This document shows, one piece after another, positions 44,174 to 53,203 of a stretch of DNA of 64,000 nucleotides. How positions within the stretch are numbered: the first letter of the stretch is position 1; every line of letters starts with the position of its first letter. Source of the DNA: JBGQOJ01 sp052119585 (GTDB taxonomy: Bacteria > Pseudomonadota > Alphaproteobacteria > Rhodobacterales > Rhodobacteraceae); contig NZ_JBGQOJ010000002.1 in NCBI RefSeq assembly GCF_052119585.1, positions 62,001 to 126,000 on the forward strand. Direction: 5' to 3'. The notes below the pieces were generated by a model. That model searched no databases. It worked only from the letters and a program-made list of their open reading frames with translations, and had not been told where the DNA came from. The translations under genes were made by a program, and so were the position numbers.

Positions 44174-45433
44174 GTGGGCGACGAGAAGATCGACATCGAC
44201 CGCCTTCTTGCCGAGGGCGCCGAACGCACATGGCATCCCTTGCGGATTGCCGCGGTTCTGGCGCTTGTGGTGGCAAGCCTTGCCGGTTGGTATCTTATGA
44301 CTCGCACGGACAGCGGCGGTGCCGCGCGATACACCACCCAAGTCCTTCAGCGCGGGACGCTGACCACCACGGTAACGGCCGTGGGCACGGTGGAACCCAC
44401 CAGCAAAGTCGAGGTGTCAAGCGAGCTGTCTGGCACCATCCGCACCGTCGAGGTGAACGACAACGACCAGGTCACGCGCGGGCAGGTGCTGGCTCGACTG
44501 GACACCACTGCGCTGGAAGCAGGCCTTGCCCACAGCCGCGCGACCCTTGCCGCGCGCAAGGCCCGCGTAACAGAGGCCGAGGCGACCCGGACAGAAATGC
44601 AGGCGGCTTATTTGCGCGCCGACAGCCTGTTTCAGCGCGGCGTCACAACACTGGAGGTCTATATCGGGTCCGAGGCGGCGTTGCGTCGTGCCGAGGCGGC
44701 ATTGGCCAGCGCCGAGGCGGATGTGGCTGTGGCCGAGGCCGATGTGCAACTGAACGAGGCCAATCTGGCAAAGGCCTGTATCTGCGCCCCGATCGACGGT
44801 CTTGTTCTGGACCGCAATGTCGATGCGGGGCAGATCGTTGCCGCGTCGCTGTCGGCGCCGGTGTTGTTCACCTTGGCCGAGGATCTGCGCCGGATGGAAC
44901 TTCGGGTCGATGTGGACGAGGCCGATATCGGGCGGGTGGCCGTCGGGAATTCGGCGGAGTTCTCGGTCGAGGCATTCCAGGACCGGGATTTCCCTGCCAC
45001 GGTCAGCACCCTGCGCTACTTTCCCAAAACCGTGGACGGGGTGGTGACCTATCAGGCGGTGCTGGAGATCGACAATGCCGACCTGTTGCTGCGTCCCGGC
45101 ATGACGGCGGTGGCGGTCATTACCGTGGGCCAAGTGACCGATGCGCTGCTGATCCCCAACGCGGCCCTTCGATTTGCCCCGCAGGACGTGGGCGGGGATG
45201 CGGGCGGCACGGGTTTGCTGGGTATGCTGTTCCGGCGGCCGCCGTCCACGGCACCGATCGCCCCCAACGCGGCAAGCGTCGACGGGTGGCGCTCTATCTG
45301 GGTCTTGCGCGACGGCACAGCGGTAAAAACGCCGGTGCGAACGGGCGCATCGGACGGGTCGTTCACCGAATTCCGCGAGGGAGAACTCGCGGCAGGCGAC
45401 CGCGTGATCACTGATATGGACGCGGGCACATGA
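44174..45433 (+). CDS. MacA/HlyD-type periplasmic adaptor (membrane fusion protein)
   Basis: This roughly 419-aa protein takes GTG 44174 behind GGAAAGGGG; a TTG at 44141 is an alternative. A single N-terminal membrane segment (IAAVLALVVASLAGWYLM) is followed by the barrel-sandwich motif GTVEPTSKVEVSSELSGTI near residue 75. A long helical hairpin (residues 115-210) and the second lipoyl half (CICAPIDGLVLDRNVDAGQIV) follow. With the MacB-like ATPase and permease after it, it forms a tripartite exporter; an outer-membrane TolC would come from elsewhere. It overlaps the ATPase gene by 4 bp. Confidence 0.85.
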   Translation: MGDEKIDIDRLLAEGAERTWHPLRIAAVLALVVASLAGWYLMTRTDSGGAARYTTQVLQRGTLTTTVTAVGTVEPTSKVEVSSELSGTIRTVEVNDNDQVTRGQVLARLDTTALEAGLAHSRATLAARKARVTEAEATRTEMQAAYLRADSLFQRGVTTLEVYIGSEAALRRAEAALASAEADVAVAEADVQLNEANLAKACICAPIDGLVLDRNVDAGQIVAASLSAPVLFTLAEDLRRMELRVDVDEADIGRVAVGNSAEFSVEAFQDRDFPATVSTLRYFPKTVDGVVTYQAVLEIDNADLLLRPGMTAVAVITVGQVTDALLIPNAALRFAPQDVGGDAGGTGLLGMLFRRPPSTAPIAPNAASVDGWRSIWVLRDGTAVKTPVRTGASDGSFTEFREGELAAGDRVITDMDAGT

Positions 45434-46143
45434 CTGGGCGGGACCCGCAGCCGTTGCTGCGGATGACCGGCGTGACCAAGGTTTACGGATCGGGCGCGGG
45501 CGCGGTACACGCCCTGCGCGGGATTGATCTTAGCGTGCGCGCGGGCGAGTTTCTGGCGGTGATGGGGCCGTCAGGGTCCGGAAAATCCACCGCGATGAAC
45601 ATCATCGGCTGCCTTGACCAACCGACCGAAGGCAGCCTGCGGTTGCTCGGGGCAGAGGTTGGCGCCCTGAACCGCAACCAGCGGGCCCTGTTGCGGCGGC
45701 ACTTTATCGGGTTCGTCTTTCAGGGCTACAACTTGCTGCCGCGCACCTCTGCGCTGGAAAATGTCGAGATGCCGCTGATCTATCAGGGTGTTGCGTTGAC
45801 CGAGCGCCGCCGCCGCGCGCTGGAGGCTTTGGACCGGGTCGGTCTGAAGGACCGCGAAGCGCATCGCCCGTCGGAACTATCGGGCGGTCAGCAACAGCGC
45901 GTGGCCATTGCACGGGCCATCGTCACCCGCCCCGATCTGATCCTCGCGGACGAGCCGACGGGCAATCTGGACACCCGGCGCGGGCAGGAAGTCATGCAGG
46001 TTCTGACCGACCTGAACCGCGATGGGGGCGTGACGATCCTGATGGTCACGCATGAACCTGACATGGCCGCCTATGCCGGTCGGGTCGTGCATTTTCTGGA
46101 TGGCGGTCTGGTCTCTGACAGGGTGCAGCATCATGCTGTTTGA
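45430..46143 (+). CDS. MacB/LolD-type ABC transporter ATP-binding protein
   Basis: This 237-aa protein has Walker A MGPSGSGKSTAMNIIGCLD near residue 45, Q-loop FVFQGYNLLPRTSALENV near 95, signature LSGGQQQRVAIARAI near 143 and Walker B LILADEPTGNLD near 167. The sequence is of the type VII exporter group (MacB, LolD, FtsE). Unlike E. coli MacB, the ATPase and permease are separate polypeptides. The substrate (antibiotic, peptide or lipid) is unknown. Confidence 0.9.
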   Translation: MTGRDPQPLLRMTGVTKVYGSGAGAVHALRGIDLSVRAGEFLAVMGPSGSGKSTAMNIIGCLDQPTEGSLRLLGAEVGALNRNQRALLRRHFIGFVFQGYNLLPRTSALENVEMPLIYQGVALTERRRRALEALDRVGLKDREAHRPSELSGGQQQRVAIARAIVTRPDLILADEPTGNLDTRRGQEVMQVLTDLNRDGGVTILMVTHEPDMAAYAGRVVHFLDGGLVSDRVQHHAV

Positions 46144-47344
46144 GGCGATCAGGCTGGCGCTGTTTACCGTGTGGCGCAATGCGCTGCGGTCGTTTTTGAC
46201 GGTGCTTGGGGTGGTGATCGGGGTCGGGTCGGTCATCGCGCTGGTGACGGTTGGGCAGGGCTCTACCCGGCAGGTTCAGGCGGATGTGGCATCGTTGGGC
46301 AGCAACCTGTTAATGATCCGGCCCGGACGTCCCGCGCAGGGTCCGGGCGGGGCCAGTGGTGCGGCGGCCAGTCTGACGTTACAGGATGTCGAGGCCATAG
46401 GAACCGAGTTGAACAGCATCGCCGCGGCTGCGCCGTCGAACAGCCGGATGATGACCGTGGTGATCGGCAACGCCAATCTTGATACCGCGGTGACCGGCAC
46501 CGATTCCCGCTTTCTGACTGTTCGGGACTGGAATCTGGCCAGCGGACGCGGCTTTCAGGACAGCGAGCTGAATGCGGGGTCCATGGTCTGTATTCTGGGG
46601 GATACGGTGCGGCGAGACTTGTTCGGGGCAGGCGATCCGCTTGGCGCCTCTATCAGGCTTGGCAATGTGGCCTGCCGCGTCATCGGCTTGCTGGAACCGA
46701 AAGGCGCGTCAAGCTTCGGCAGCGATCAGGACGATCTGATCCTGATCCCGATCCGCGCCTTTCTGCGCCGTGTGTCAGGAAACCCCGACATTGCGATGAT
46801 CTACGCCGCGGTCCGCAACGGGGTGACAACAGACAAGGCCAAGGCCGATATCGAACGCCTGATGCGCGAACGCCGCCGTATCCGACCGGGAGAGGACGAC
46901 GATTTCAACGTCTTCGATATGAAGCAGATCTCTGCGATGCTGACGGGGGTCACCTCTGTTCTGACGGGGCTTTTGTCTGCGGTTGCCGGGATCAGCCTGC
47001 TGGTTGGCGGCATCGGCATCATGAACATCATGCTGGTGTCTGTGAATGAACGCACCCGCGAAATCGGGATCAGGCTGGCAGTGGGGGCGACAGAGCGGCA
47101 GATCCTTCTGCAATTTCTGGTGGAATCCATCGTGCTTTCGCTGATCGGGGGGCTGATCGGTATTCTTCTGGGGCTTGGGCTGGGCTATGTCGGCGCGCGG
47201 ATGCTGTCCATTCCGTTCACCCCCGACCCGCTGGTCATTGCGGGTGCGTTCGCGTTTTCGGCGGTGGTTGGCATCGTCTTTGGCTATTTCCCCGCCAAAA
47301 GTGCGGCGCGTCTTGACCCGATAGAAGCCCTGCGCCACGCTTGA
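46133..47344 (+). CDS. MacB-like ABC transporter permease
   Basis: This roughly 403-aa protein starts at ATG 46133, overlapping the ATPase gene. The FtsX-type architecture is clear: a first membrane helix (SFLTVLGVVIGVGSVIALVTV) near residue 20, a large MacB periplasmic core domain (residues 45-265), and three C-terminal membrane helices. The last part has LLVGGIGIMNIMLVSVNERTREIGIRLAVGAT near 290 (in pieces), the hallmark of MacB permeases. It is convergent with the htrA gene, 6 bp apart. Confidence 0.9.
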   Translation: MLFEAIRLALFTVWRNALRSFLTVLGVVIGVGSVIALVTVGQGSTRQVQADVASLGSNLLMIRPGRPAQGPGGASGAAASLTLQDVEAIGTELNSIAAAAPSNSRMMTVVIGNANLDTAVTGTDSRFLTVRDWNLASGRGFQDSELNAGSMVCILGDTVRRDLFGAGDPLGASIRLGNVACRVIGLLEPKGASSFGSDQDDLILIPIRAFLRRVSGNPDIAMIYAAVRNGVTTDKAKADIERLMRERRRIRPGEDDDFNVFDMKQISAMLTGVTSVLTGLLSAVAGISLLVGGIGIMNIMLVSVNERTREIGIRLAVGATERQILLQFLVESIVLSLIGGLIGILLGLGLGYVGARMLSIPFTPDPLVIAGAFAFSAVVGIVFGYFPAKSAARLDPIEALRHA

Positions 47345-47350
47345 CCCCAC

Positions 47351-48776
47351 CTAGCCGATGACCAGAAACAGCGCAGCACCCTGAGGAAACACCCGTAACA
47401 ACACCGGCCCCTCGCTGGAGCCCGCGATCCGCGCGACAACTTCGGGGGTGCGCACATTGGACCGGTTGACCGCCGCGATAACGTCGCCCTCCCGAAGCCC
47501 GGCCAGATCGGACGCGCTGTTCGGCGCGACAGACACAACCAACACACCGATGGCTTGCCCGTCGCGGCCCGCGCCTGTGTCCGTCGCCCGCAGCGTGACC
47601 CCCTGAAGCGCGGCACCGGTATCCGGTGCGTCAGGTGTCGCGCCCGATGGCCCGTCCTCGCCCGACAGGGTCACGGCGATCTCCAGCGTTTCGCCCGCCC
47701 GCACAAGGGACAGCACGACTTGCATTCCGGCGGGAAGGAGGCCCAGCCGGTTACGCAGGTTGGCTGATGATGTCACCGCAATGCCATCCACCGCAACGAT
47801 GACATCGCCCAGTTGCAACCCCGCCGCCTGCGCCGGAGAGCCTGCGATGACGTCCGAAATCACCGCCCCGCCGCGGCCTGGCACCCCCAGCGCCTTCGCA
47901 AGCGCTGGCGTCAGATCCTGCACCAGAACCTCGATCTGACCGCGCCTCATGGTGCCGAACTCGACCAGCTGATCCGCGACGTTCATCGCCATATCTATCG
48001 GAATGGCAAAGCCGATCCCGGCACTGCCCCCCGACGGGCCGAATATGGCCGTGTTGATCCCCACCAGTTCACCGCGCAAATTGACCAGTGCCCCCCCGAA
48101 TTTCCGGGGTTGATAGAGGCGTCTATCTGGATGAAATTCTCGTAGCCCTCAATTCCGAGATTGGCGCGGCCAAGGGCGCTGATGATGCCGGATATCACCG
48201 TCTGTTCCAGCCCGAAGGGGTTGCCGACGGCGACCACATAATCGCCCACCCGCAGCCTGTCAGAGCGCCCGATCCGCAATGCGGTCAGCGTATCGGCCTC
48301 GATCTCAAGCGCCGCAATATCGGTTTCCGTGTCCGTGCCAAGAACGCGCGCGGGCAGTTCGCGCCCGTCGCCGAGCCGCACCGTAATCCGGTCTGCGTTG
48401 GCAATGACATGTGCGTTGGTCAGCACGCGGCCCGCTGCAGCGTCGATAATCACCCCCGAGCCCGCCGCCTGAAACACCTGTTTCGTCGGGGGAAGCGCAT
48501 CGGGGGCGCCAAAGAACTGGCGAAAGAACGGATCGGAAAAGAGCGGGTTTTGCGGCAGGGCCACAGTGCCTTGCACCGCGATGCTGACCACCCCCGGAAT
48601 CACCGTCTCCAACATGGGCGCAAGACTGGGCAAATCGCCATGTTCCATCATTGGGACGGGCATCGGTGCCATCTGTGCCACGGCAGGCCGCGCCGCGCCA
48701 CGCCCAGAGACTCGACAACAAGGGCAATAGCCAAAGCCTTTGCCGCGCGGGCCGATACAAGAGGTTTCCCAAACAT
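47351..48776 (-). pseudogene. DegP/HtrA-type serine protease, disrupted by two apparent 1-nt frameshifts
   Basis: The start ATG at 48776 (AAAGGAG upstream) opens a signal-peptide-like segment (MFGKPLVSARAAKALAIALV), but this frame stops after about 43 codons. The protease body reads in another frame from about 48700, with His in TNAHVIANADR, Asp in DTETDIAALE and Ser in INPGNSGG. Directly after NPGNSGG the reading frame is lost again at a run of seven C on the plus strand (48091-48097); eight would restore ALVNLRGELVGINTAIFG. The remaining 240 residues hold two PDZ domains in the third frame. Each break fits a single-base deletion. Either this is a decayed periplasmic protease or both are sequence errors at GC-rich runs. 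Confidence 0.75.
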
Positions 48777-49180
48777 GGCAAACTCCTTTCAAGGGGAACT
48801 GCGCGCAGTGAGACAGTGGCGATGGGGCGTGGCATTGATGGTCGTCATTTATTGAGGGTCGTCATTTCATGTGCTGACAGGCCAATTGCTGACGGGACAT
48901 GCAGACGGGACGTCGCACGGGGCGCAATGTGGCAGAGCCGAATGCTGGTGGCGCCATGCGGGAATATGACTGCGCCCACTTGCAGGCGTTCAAAACCGGG
49001 TCAACGTCCCTCAAAGGCAGCGGAAAGTGGCCTCGCTGATTACAATGCCGAACGGCCCCGTTTGGCCTGCGCAATCGTAACCCCACGACAAACCTGTTTT
49101 CCAAACGCGAATGCCGCGTGATTCGGGAAAAAGGCGCCTGAAGGCGCATCGTCATACGACGACACGCCTTTAGGCATAGA
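48777..49180. other. 404-bp region without a recognised gene
   Basis: No convincing coding sequence is present; it carries the htrA ribosome-binding site at its left end and the isocitrate dehydrogenase terminator at its right end. Open frames on the plus strand here lack signatures. Confidence 0.5.
49128..49147 (-). terminator. intrinsic terminator of the isocitrate dehydrogenase gene
   Basis: On the minus strand GCGCC-TTCA-GGCGC is followed by CTTTTT, about 35-50 nt after the stop codon. The stem is short (5-6 bp) but GC-only with a U-run. Confidence 0.7.
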
Positions 49181-51403
49181 TTAGCCGAGAATGCTCAACA
49201 TTGTGGGCGATGGGCGCATCACGCTGTCGGTTTTCTTCGGATCCGTGTGGTAGTAGCCGCCCAAATCCGCTGGCTTGCCCTCTGCCGCCGTCAATTCCGC
49301 AAGAATCGCCGCTTCATTTTCTTCCAACGCTTTGGCGATGGGCGCAAAATGTTCGATCAGTTCTGGGTCTTCATTCTGGCTGGCCAAAGCCTTGGCCCAA
49401 TAGAGCGCAAAGAAATAGTGGCTGCTGCGGTTGTCGGTTTGTCCGACCTTTGGTTCTGGCGACTTGTTGTTATCCAACACACCCTGCGTCGCGCGATCAA
49501 CAGCATTCCCCAGAATGCGGGCTTTGTCATTTGCCTTGGTTTCGGCCAGGAACTTCAGGCTTTCACCAAGCGCACAGAACTCTCCCAACGAGTCCCAACG
49601 CAGATGGTTCTCTTGGGTCAATTGCTGCACATGTTTCGGAGCAGAGCCACCAGCACCCGTTTCAAACATCCCACCGCCATTCATCAGCTTGACGATAGAC
49701 AGCATTTTGGCCGAGGTGCCCAATTCCAGAATGGGGAACAGGTCGGTCAGATAGTCACGCAAGACATTGCCTGACACCGCGATCGAGTCTTTGCCCTTGC
49801 GGATGGTTTCCAGCGACAGCCGCGTTGCTGCGCGTGGGGTCATAATCTGGAATTTGCCGGTTACGCCTGCCTTGGCAAGCATCGGGCGCACATATTTCAA
49901 CAGCTCGGCATCATGTGCGCGCGACTCGTCCAGCCAGAAAATCGCCTGGCACCCTTCGGCCTTTTGGCGGCTGATGGCCAATTGCACCCAATCTTCGATC
50001 GGTGCTTGCTTGACCGATGCCGAACGCCAGATATCGCCTGCCTCAACCGCCAGTTCATGCAGAATGTCGCCATTGGCCAACACAATGCGCACCGTCCCCG
50101 CATGCGGGATTTCAAACGTGGTTGGGTGAGAGCCGTATTCTTCGGCCTTTTGCGCCATCAGGCCCACGTTTTGAACGGTGCCAGCGGTGCGCGGATCAAG
50201 CGCGCCCGTTTCTTTGAAATACTTCACCGATTCATCATAGATGGTCGCATATGCGCTGTCAGGGATAATGCAATTGGTATCGGCAGCCTTGCCATCCGGG
50301 CCCCAGCCCTTGCCACCGGCACGGATCAGCGCCGGGATCGACGCATCAATGATGACATCCGAAGGCACATGCAGGTTGGTGATGCCCTTGTCGGAGTTCA
50401 CCATGTAAAGCGGCGGGCGCTCGGCAATGACGGCGTCGATTGCGGCCAGAATTTCGGCACCGTCTTCCATGGCGGCCACTTGGTCCAGAAGCGCCCCCAT
50501 GCCCGAATTCGGGTTCACGCCAGCCGCGGCCAGTTTCTCGCCATATCTGTCAAAAACCGGCTGCAAAAACACTTTGACGGCATGGCCAAAGATGATCGGG
50601 TCCGAGACCTTCATCATCGTGGCTTTCAAGTGAATCGAGAACAAGATGCCTGCGGCTTTGGTTGCCGCGATTTGTTCGGCCAAGAACGCATCCAGCGCGC
50701 GGGCCGACATGAATGTCGCGTCAACCACGGTGCCGGCTGTGTAGGTCACGCTGTCTTTCAAAACGGTAATGCTGCCGTCTTGGGCGACCAGTTCAATACG
50801 CGCAGACCCTGCCTGTTCGGCCGTCAGCGTGGCAGATTTTTCGTTGGAAAAGAAATCATTGGCCGACATGGTAGACACAACAGTTTTGCTGTCTGGCGCC
50901 CACTTACCCATCGAATGCGGGTTTGCCTTGGCATAGTTCTTAACCGCAACCGCAGCGCGGCGGTCAGAGTTGCCTTCGCGCAGAATCGGGTTCACGGCAG
51001 AGCCTTTGAGTGCGTCAAAGCGGGCGCGAATTGCTTTTTCATCATCCGTTGCCGGATCTTCCGGATAATTCGGAATGGCATAGCCCTGCGCCTGCAATTC
51101 CTTGACTGCCGCCACAAGCTGCGGCACCGAGGCCGACACGTTCGGCAGCTTGATCACGTTGGCTGTGGGTTGTTTCACCAACTCACCCAGTTCGGCCAGA
51201 TCGTCCGGCTGACGCTGCTCTGCGGTCAGGTTTTCGGGGAAGGCGGCGATGATACGACCGGCCAGCGAGATATCCTTTACCCCGACCGACACACCGGCGG
51301 CAGCCGCGAAAGATTGAATAATCGGCAGCAACGACGCCGAGGCAAGCTGGGGTGCTTCGTCAACCTTGGTGTAAATGATATCTGGAGATGCTTTGTCGGT
51401 CAT
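49181..51403 (-). CDS. icd: monomeric NADP-dependent isocitrate dehydrogenase
   Basis: This 740-aa protein has the size of the monomeric IDH family, versus about 415 aa for the dimeric type. It begins MTDKASPDIIYTKVDEAPQ, and the family-typical NSDKGITNLHVPSDVIIDASIPALIR lies near residues 345-370 (in pieces). ESRAHDAELLKYVRPML near 500 and LNGGGMFETGAGGSAPKHVQQ near 580 also match. It converts isocitrate to 2-oxoglutarate, producing NADPH in the TCA cycle. It stands alone between terminators. Confidence 0.95.
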   Translation of the reverse strand: MTDKASPDIIYTKVDEAPQLASASLLPIIQSFAAAAGVSVGVKDISLAGRIIAAFPENLTAEQRQPDDLAELGELVKQPTANVIKLPNVSASVPQLVAAVKELQAQGYAIPNYPEDPATDDEKAIRARFDALKGSAVNPILREGNSDRRAAVAVKNYAKANPHSMGKWAPDSKTVVSTMSANDFFSNEKSATLTAEQAGSARIELVAQDGSITVLKDSVTYTAGTVVDATFMSARALDAFLAEQIAATKAAGILFSIHLKATMMKVSDPIIFGHAVKVFLQPVFDRYGEKLAAAGVNPNSGMGALLDQVAAMEDGAEILAAIDAVIAERPPLYMVNSDKGITNLHVPSDVIIDASIPALIRAGGKGWGPDGKAADTNCIIPDSAYATIYDESVKYFKETGALDPRTAGTVQNVGLMAQKAEEYGSHPTTFEIPHAGTVRIVLANGDILHELAVEAGDIWRSASVKQAPIEDWVQLAISRQKAEGCQAIFWLDESRAHDAELLKYVRPMLAKAGVTGKFQIMTPRAATRLSLETIRKGKDSIAVSGNVLRDYLTDLFPILELGTSAKMLSIVKLMNGGGMFETGAGGSAPKHVQQLTQENHLRWDSLGEFCALGESLKFLAETKANDKARILGNAVDRATQGVLDNNKSPEPKVGQTDNRSSHYFFALYWAKALASQNEDPELIEHFAPIAKALEENEAAILAELTAAEGKPADLGGYYHTDPKKTDSVMRPSPTMLSILG

Positions 51404-51492
51404 GGGTCGGGCCTATCTTTCATCTTTGTTACGTCAAGTCAGAGAGTGGCTCTGCCGTGCCTCAAACTTTCTGAAAAAGCAATGAGGGGCTC

Positions 51493-51538
51493 AAAAAAAA
51501 ACAGCCGGCCCGGAACCTTATCGCCCCCAGGCCGGCTG
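51493..51538 (-). terminator. intrinsic terminator after FAH-family gene 1
   Basis: On the minus strand CAGCCGGCC and GGCCGGCTG form a perfect 9-bp stem (51530-51538 with 51502-51510) followed by nine T. It lies 25 nt after the stop of the hydrolase gene. Confidence 0.88.
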
Positions 51539-51562
51539 GACTGTCAGCCCGCCAAACTACAA

Positions 51563-52246
51563 TCAGACAACCTTGACGCTAAGCGTGCCCAGACCCTCGA
51601 TCATCGCATCCATCTGGTCGCCCTTCACAACAGCCCCAACGCCCGAGGGTGTGCCTGACATGATCACATCGCCAGCCTGCAATTCGAAATACTCGGACAG
51701 GAAAGCGATCATTTCCGGCACTTTCCAGATCATCTGGTTCAGGTCGCCTTCCTGACGCACCTGACCGTTGACCCTAAGCTCGATGCGCCCGTTGTTCATT
51801 TCACCCAGGTCAGCGGCTGGCTGCAAAGGACCAATCGGCCCCGAACGCTCGAACGCTTTGCCCGTTTCCCACGGACGCCCGGCCTTCTTGGCCTCGCCTT
51901 GCAAATCACGACGGGTCATGTCGAGAGACACCGCATAGCCCCAAACGTGATCAAGCGCGTCTTCCACGCTGATATTGCTGCCGCCGGATTTAAGCGCCAC
52001 GACAAGCTCGACCTCATGGTGCACGTCCGAAGAGTGTGGCGGATAGGGGAACTCGCCCGACGCATCAAGATTGTTGGGGTTCTTCTGGAAGAAGAACGGC
52101 GCCTCGCGATTCGGATCCCCGCCCATTTCGACCACATGCGCCGCGTAATTGCGACCAATACAATAAACGCGACGCACCGGAAAGGCGCCTCCGGTGCTTG
52201 TTGGAATCGTTGGTATTGCGGGTGCGGGAATAACAAGCTCTGTCAT
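51563..52246 (-). CDS. fumarylacetoacetate hydrolase family protein (NagK/YcgM-like)
   Basis: This 227-aa FAH-fold enzyme has VYCIGRNYAAHVVEMG near residue 28, metal-binding acids in SDVHHEVELVVAL near 74 (E-x-E pattern), GYAVSLDMTRRDLQ near 103 (the D ligand) and GDVIMSGTPSGVGAV near 195. Members of this short group hydrolyse fumarylpyruvate or acylpyruvates, or decarboxylate oxaloacetate. It is divergent from the GntR gene with palindromic operator candidates between them, so it is probably co-regulated with the catabolic cluster on the other strand. Confidence 0.85.
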   Translation of the reverse strand: MTELVIPAPAIPTIPTSTGGAFPVRRVYCIGRNYAAHVVEMGGDPNREAPFFFQKNPNNLDASGEFPYPPHSSDVHHEVELVVALKSGGSNISVEDALDHVWGYAVSLDMTRRDLQGEAKKAGRPWETGKAFERSGPIGPLQPAADLGEMNNGRIELRVNGQVRQEGDLNQMIWKVPEMIAFLSEYFELQAGDVIMSGTPSGVGAVVKGDQMDAMIEGLGTLSVKVV

Positions 52247-52306
52247 AATTTACCTTTTCATTGGCTTTCTAAGGGGCGTCTCGTGACGAAAGTCATATTA
52301 CACCAA

Positions 52307-52321
52307 ATTGATCTGATCAAT
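52307..52321. promoter_or_regulatory. palindromic operator candidate 1 (ATTGATC-T-GATCAAT)
   Basis: A perfect 7-bp inverted repeat lies 60 bp upstream of the FAH-family start at 52246. Its half-site GATCAAT recurs in the next palindrome 49 bp away (centre to centre). Confidence 0.6.
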
Positions 52322-52353
52322 CCACATTAATCAAAAATTTCCCCGTAAATTTC

Positions 52354-52372
52354 GATCAATTTTGAATTGATC
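52354..52372. promoter_or_regulatory. palindromic operator candidate 2 (GATCAATT-TTG-AATTGATC)
   Basis: A perfect 8-bp inverted repeat around TTG uses the same GATCAAT half-site in opposite orientation. It lies midway in the divergent promoter region. Confidence 0.6.
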
Positions 52373-52410
52373 TGCTTATTTTATGGTGTATGGTGATTAT
52401 TAAGGTTGAA

Positions 52411-52422
52411 TTGGTTGACCAA
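52411..52422. promoter_or_regulatory. GntR/FadR-type operator candidate (TTGGTTGACCAA)
   Basis: A perfect palindrome of the TTGGT-nn-ACCAA form typical of FadR-subfamily GntR regulators lies 15 bp before the GntR start codon at 52437, just before the ribosome-binding site AGGAGG. It probably mediates autorepression. Confidence 0.65.
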
Positions 52423-52436
52423 TACAGGAGGCGAAC

Positions 52437-53120
52437 ATGACCGATCCATCTGCGATTAACGTTGATCCAGTTGCACGCGTTCGCACTTATATTGCCGAGG
52501 GCGGCTTTGATTCAGGTGTAAAGTTGCCGCCAGAAAGGCTTTTGATCGACACGCTTGGTTTGACGCGGGCCGCTCTGCGCAAGGCGTTTGATGTGTTGGA
52601 GCGGGATGGCGTCATATGGCGCCATGTTGGTAAGGGCACCTTTATTTCGGACGGCGTGCCGCCCCAGTCGGATGATGCAAGCGTGCGGTTGGGTCGGCAG
52701 TTGACGCCCTTTCGGATGATGCGGGCGCGGATGGCGATCGAGCCTGCGATTGCCCGCGAGGCCGCAATAAACGCCACCGGCGAGTCGTTGCTGCGCATGA
52801 CGCAGGCGTTAAGCCGGTCCCGCGCCGCCTCGACGTGGCAGGCTTACGAGGTCGAGGATGACGTGTTCCACCGGACCGTGGCCGAAGCCAGCGACAACCT
52901 GCTGCTTTTGTCGCTATTTGATCAGTTGAACGAGGTTCGGCGCGCGGTGGCCTGGGGGAATGTTGAACGCAGGACCGTTCATCCGTCGCCCGATCATACC
53001 AGTTTTGAACAGCATGATGCGATTGCCGCGGCGATTTCCAGTCGTGATCCGCAGCGTGCCTATGACGAAATGCGGGCCCATCTGAGGTCCGTATCTGCGC
53101 GGCTTTTCGGGGAGGCGTAA
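52437..53120 (+). CDS. GntR-family regulator, FadR/FCD subfamily
   Basis: This 227-aa protein has an N-terminal winged helix at residues 10-65 (GVKLPPERLLIDTLGLTRAALRKAFDVLERDG, in pieces, with KGTFI closing the wing). A helical FCD effector domain with metal-ligand residues follows (RARMAIEPAIAREAA near 97, EDDVFHRTVAEASDN near 140, and a late HHxx-like SPDHTSFEQHDAIAAAI). It probably senses a carboxylate intermediate and controls the flanking FAH gene and the ABC/CoA-ligase operon. Confidence 0.88.
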   Translation: MTDPSAINVDPVARVRTYIAEGGFDSGVKLPPERLLIDTLGLTRAALRKAFDVLERDGVIWRHVGKGTFISDGVPPQSDDASVRLGRQLTPFRMMRARMAIEPAIAREAAINATGESLLRMTQALSRSRAASTWQAYEVEDDVFHRTVAEASDNLLLLSLFDQLNEVRRAVAWGNVERRTVHPSPDHTSFEQHDAIAAAISSRDPQRAYDEMRAHLRSVSARLFGEA

Positions 53121-53136
53121 GCAGGGTTAAGCACCT

Positions 53137-53170
53137 GGGATGAAAGCCATAAAGGCGTCGTCCCGTTTTT
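53137..53170 (+). terminator. possible weak terminator between the GntR and binding-protein genes
   Basis: GGGATGAAAGCC-ATAAA-GGCGTCGTCCC can fold into an imperfect stem followed by GTTTTT. It would partly separate regulator and transporter transcription. Confidence 0.4.
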
Positions 53171-53203
53171 GAAGTCCAAATATGATTCTCAGGGAGGAGA
53201 GCC

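Noticed and set aside
52307..52321. FNR box in TTGAT-CTG-ATCAA
   Set aside because: The spacer is 3 bp rather than the 4 bp of FNR sites; better read as part of the GATCAAT palindrome pair.
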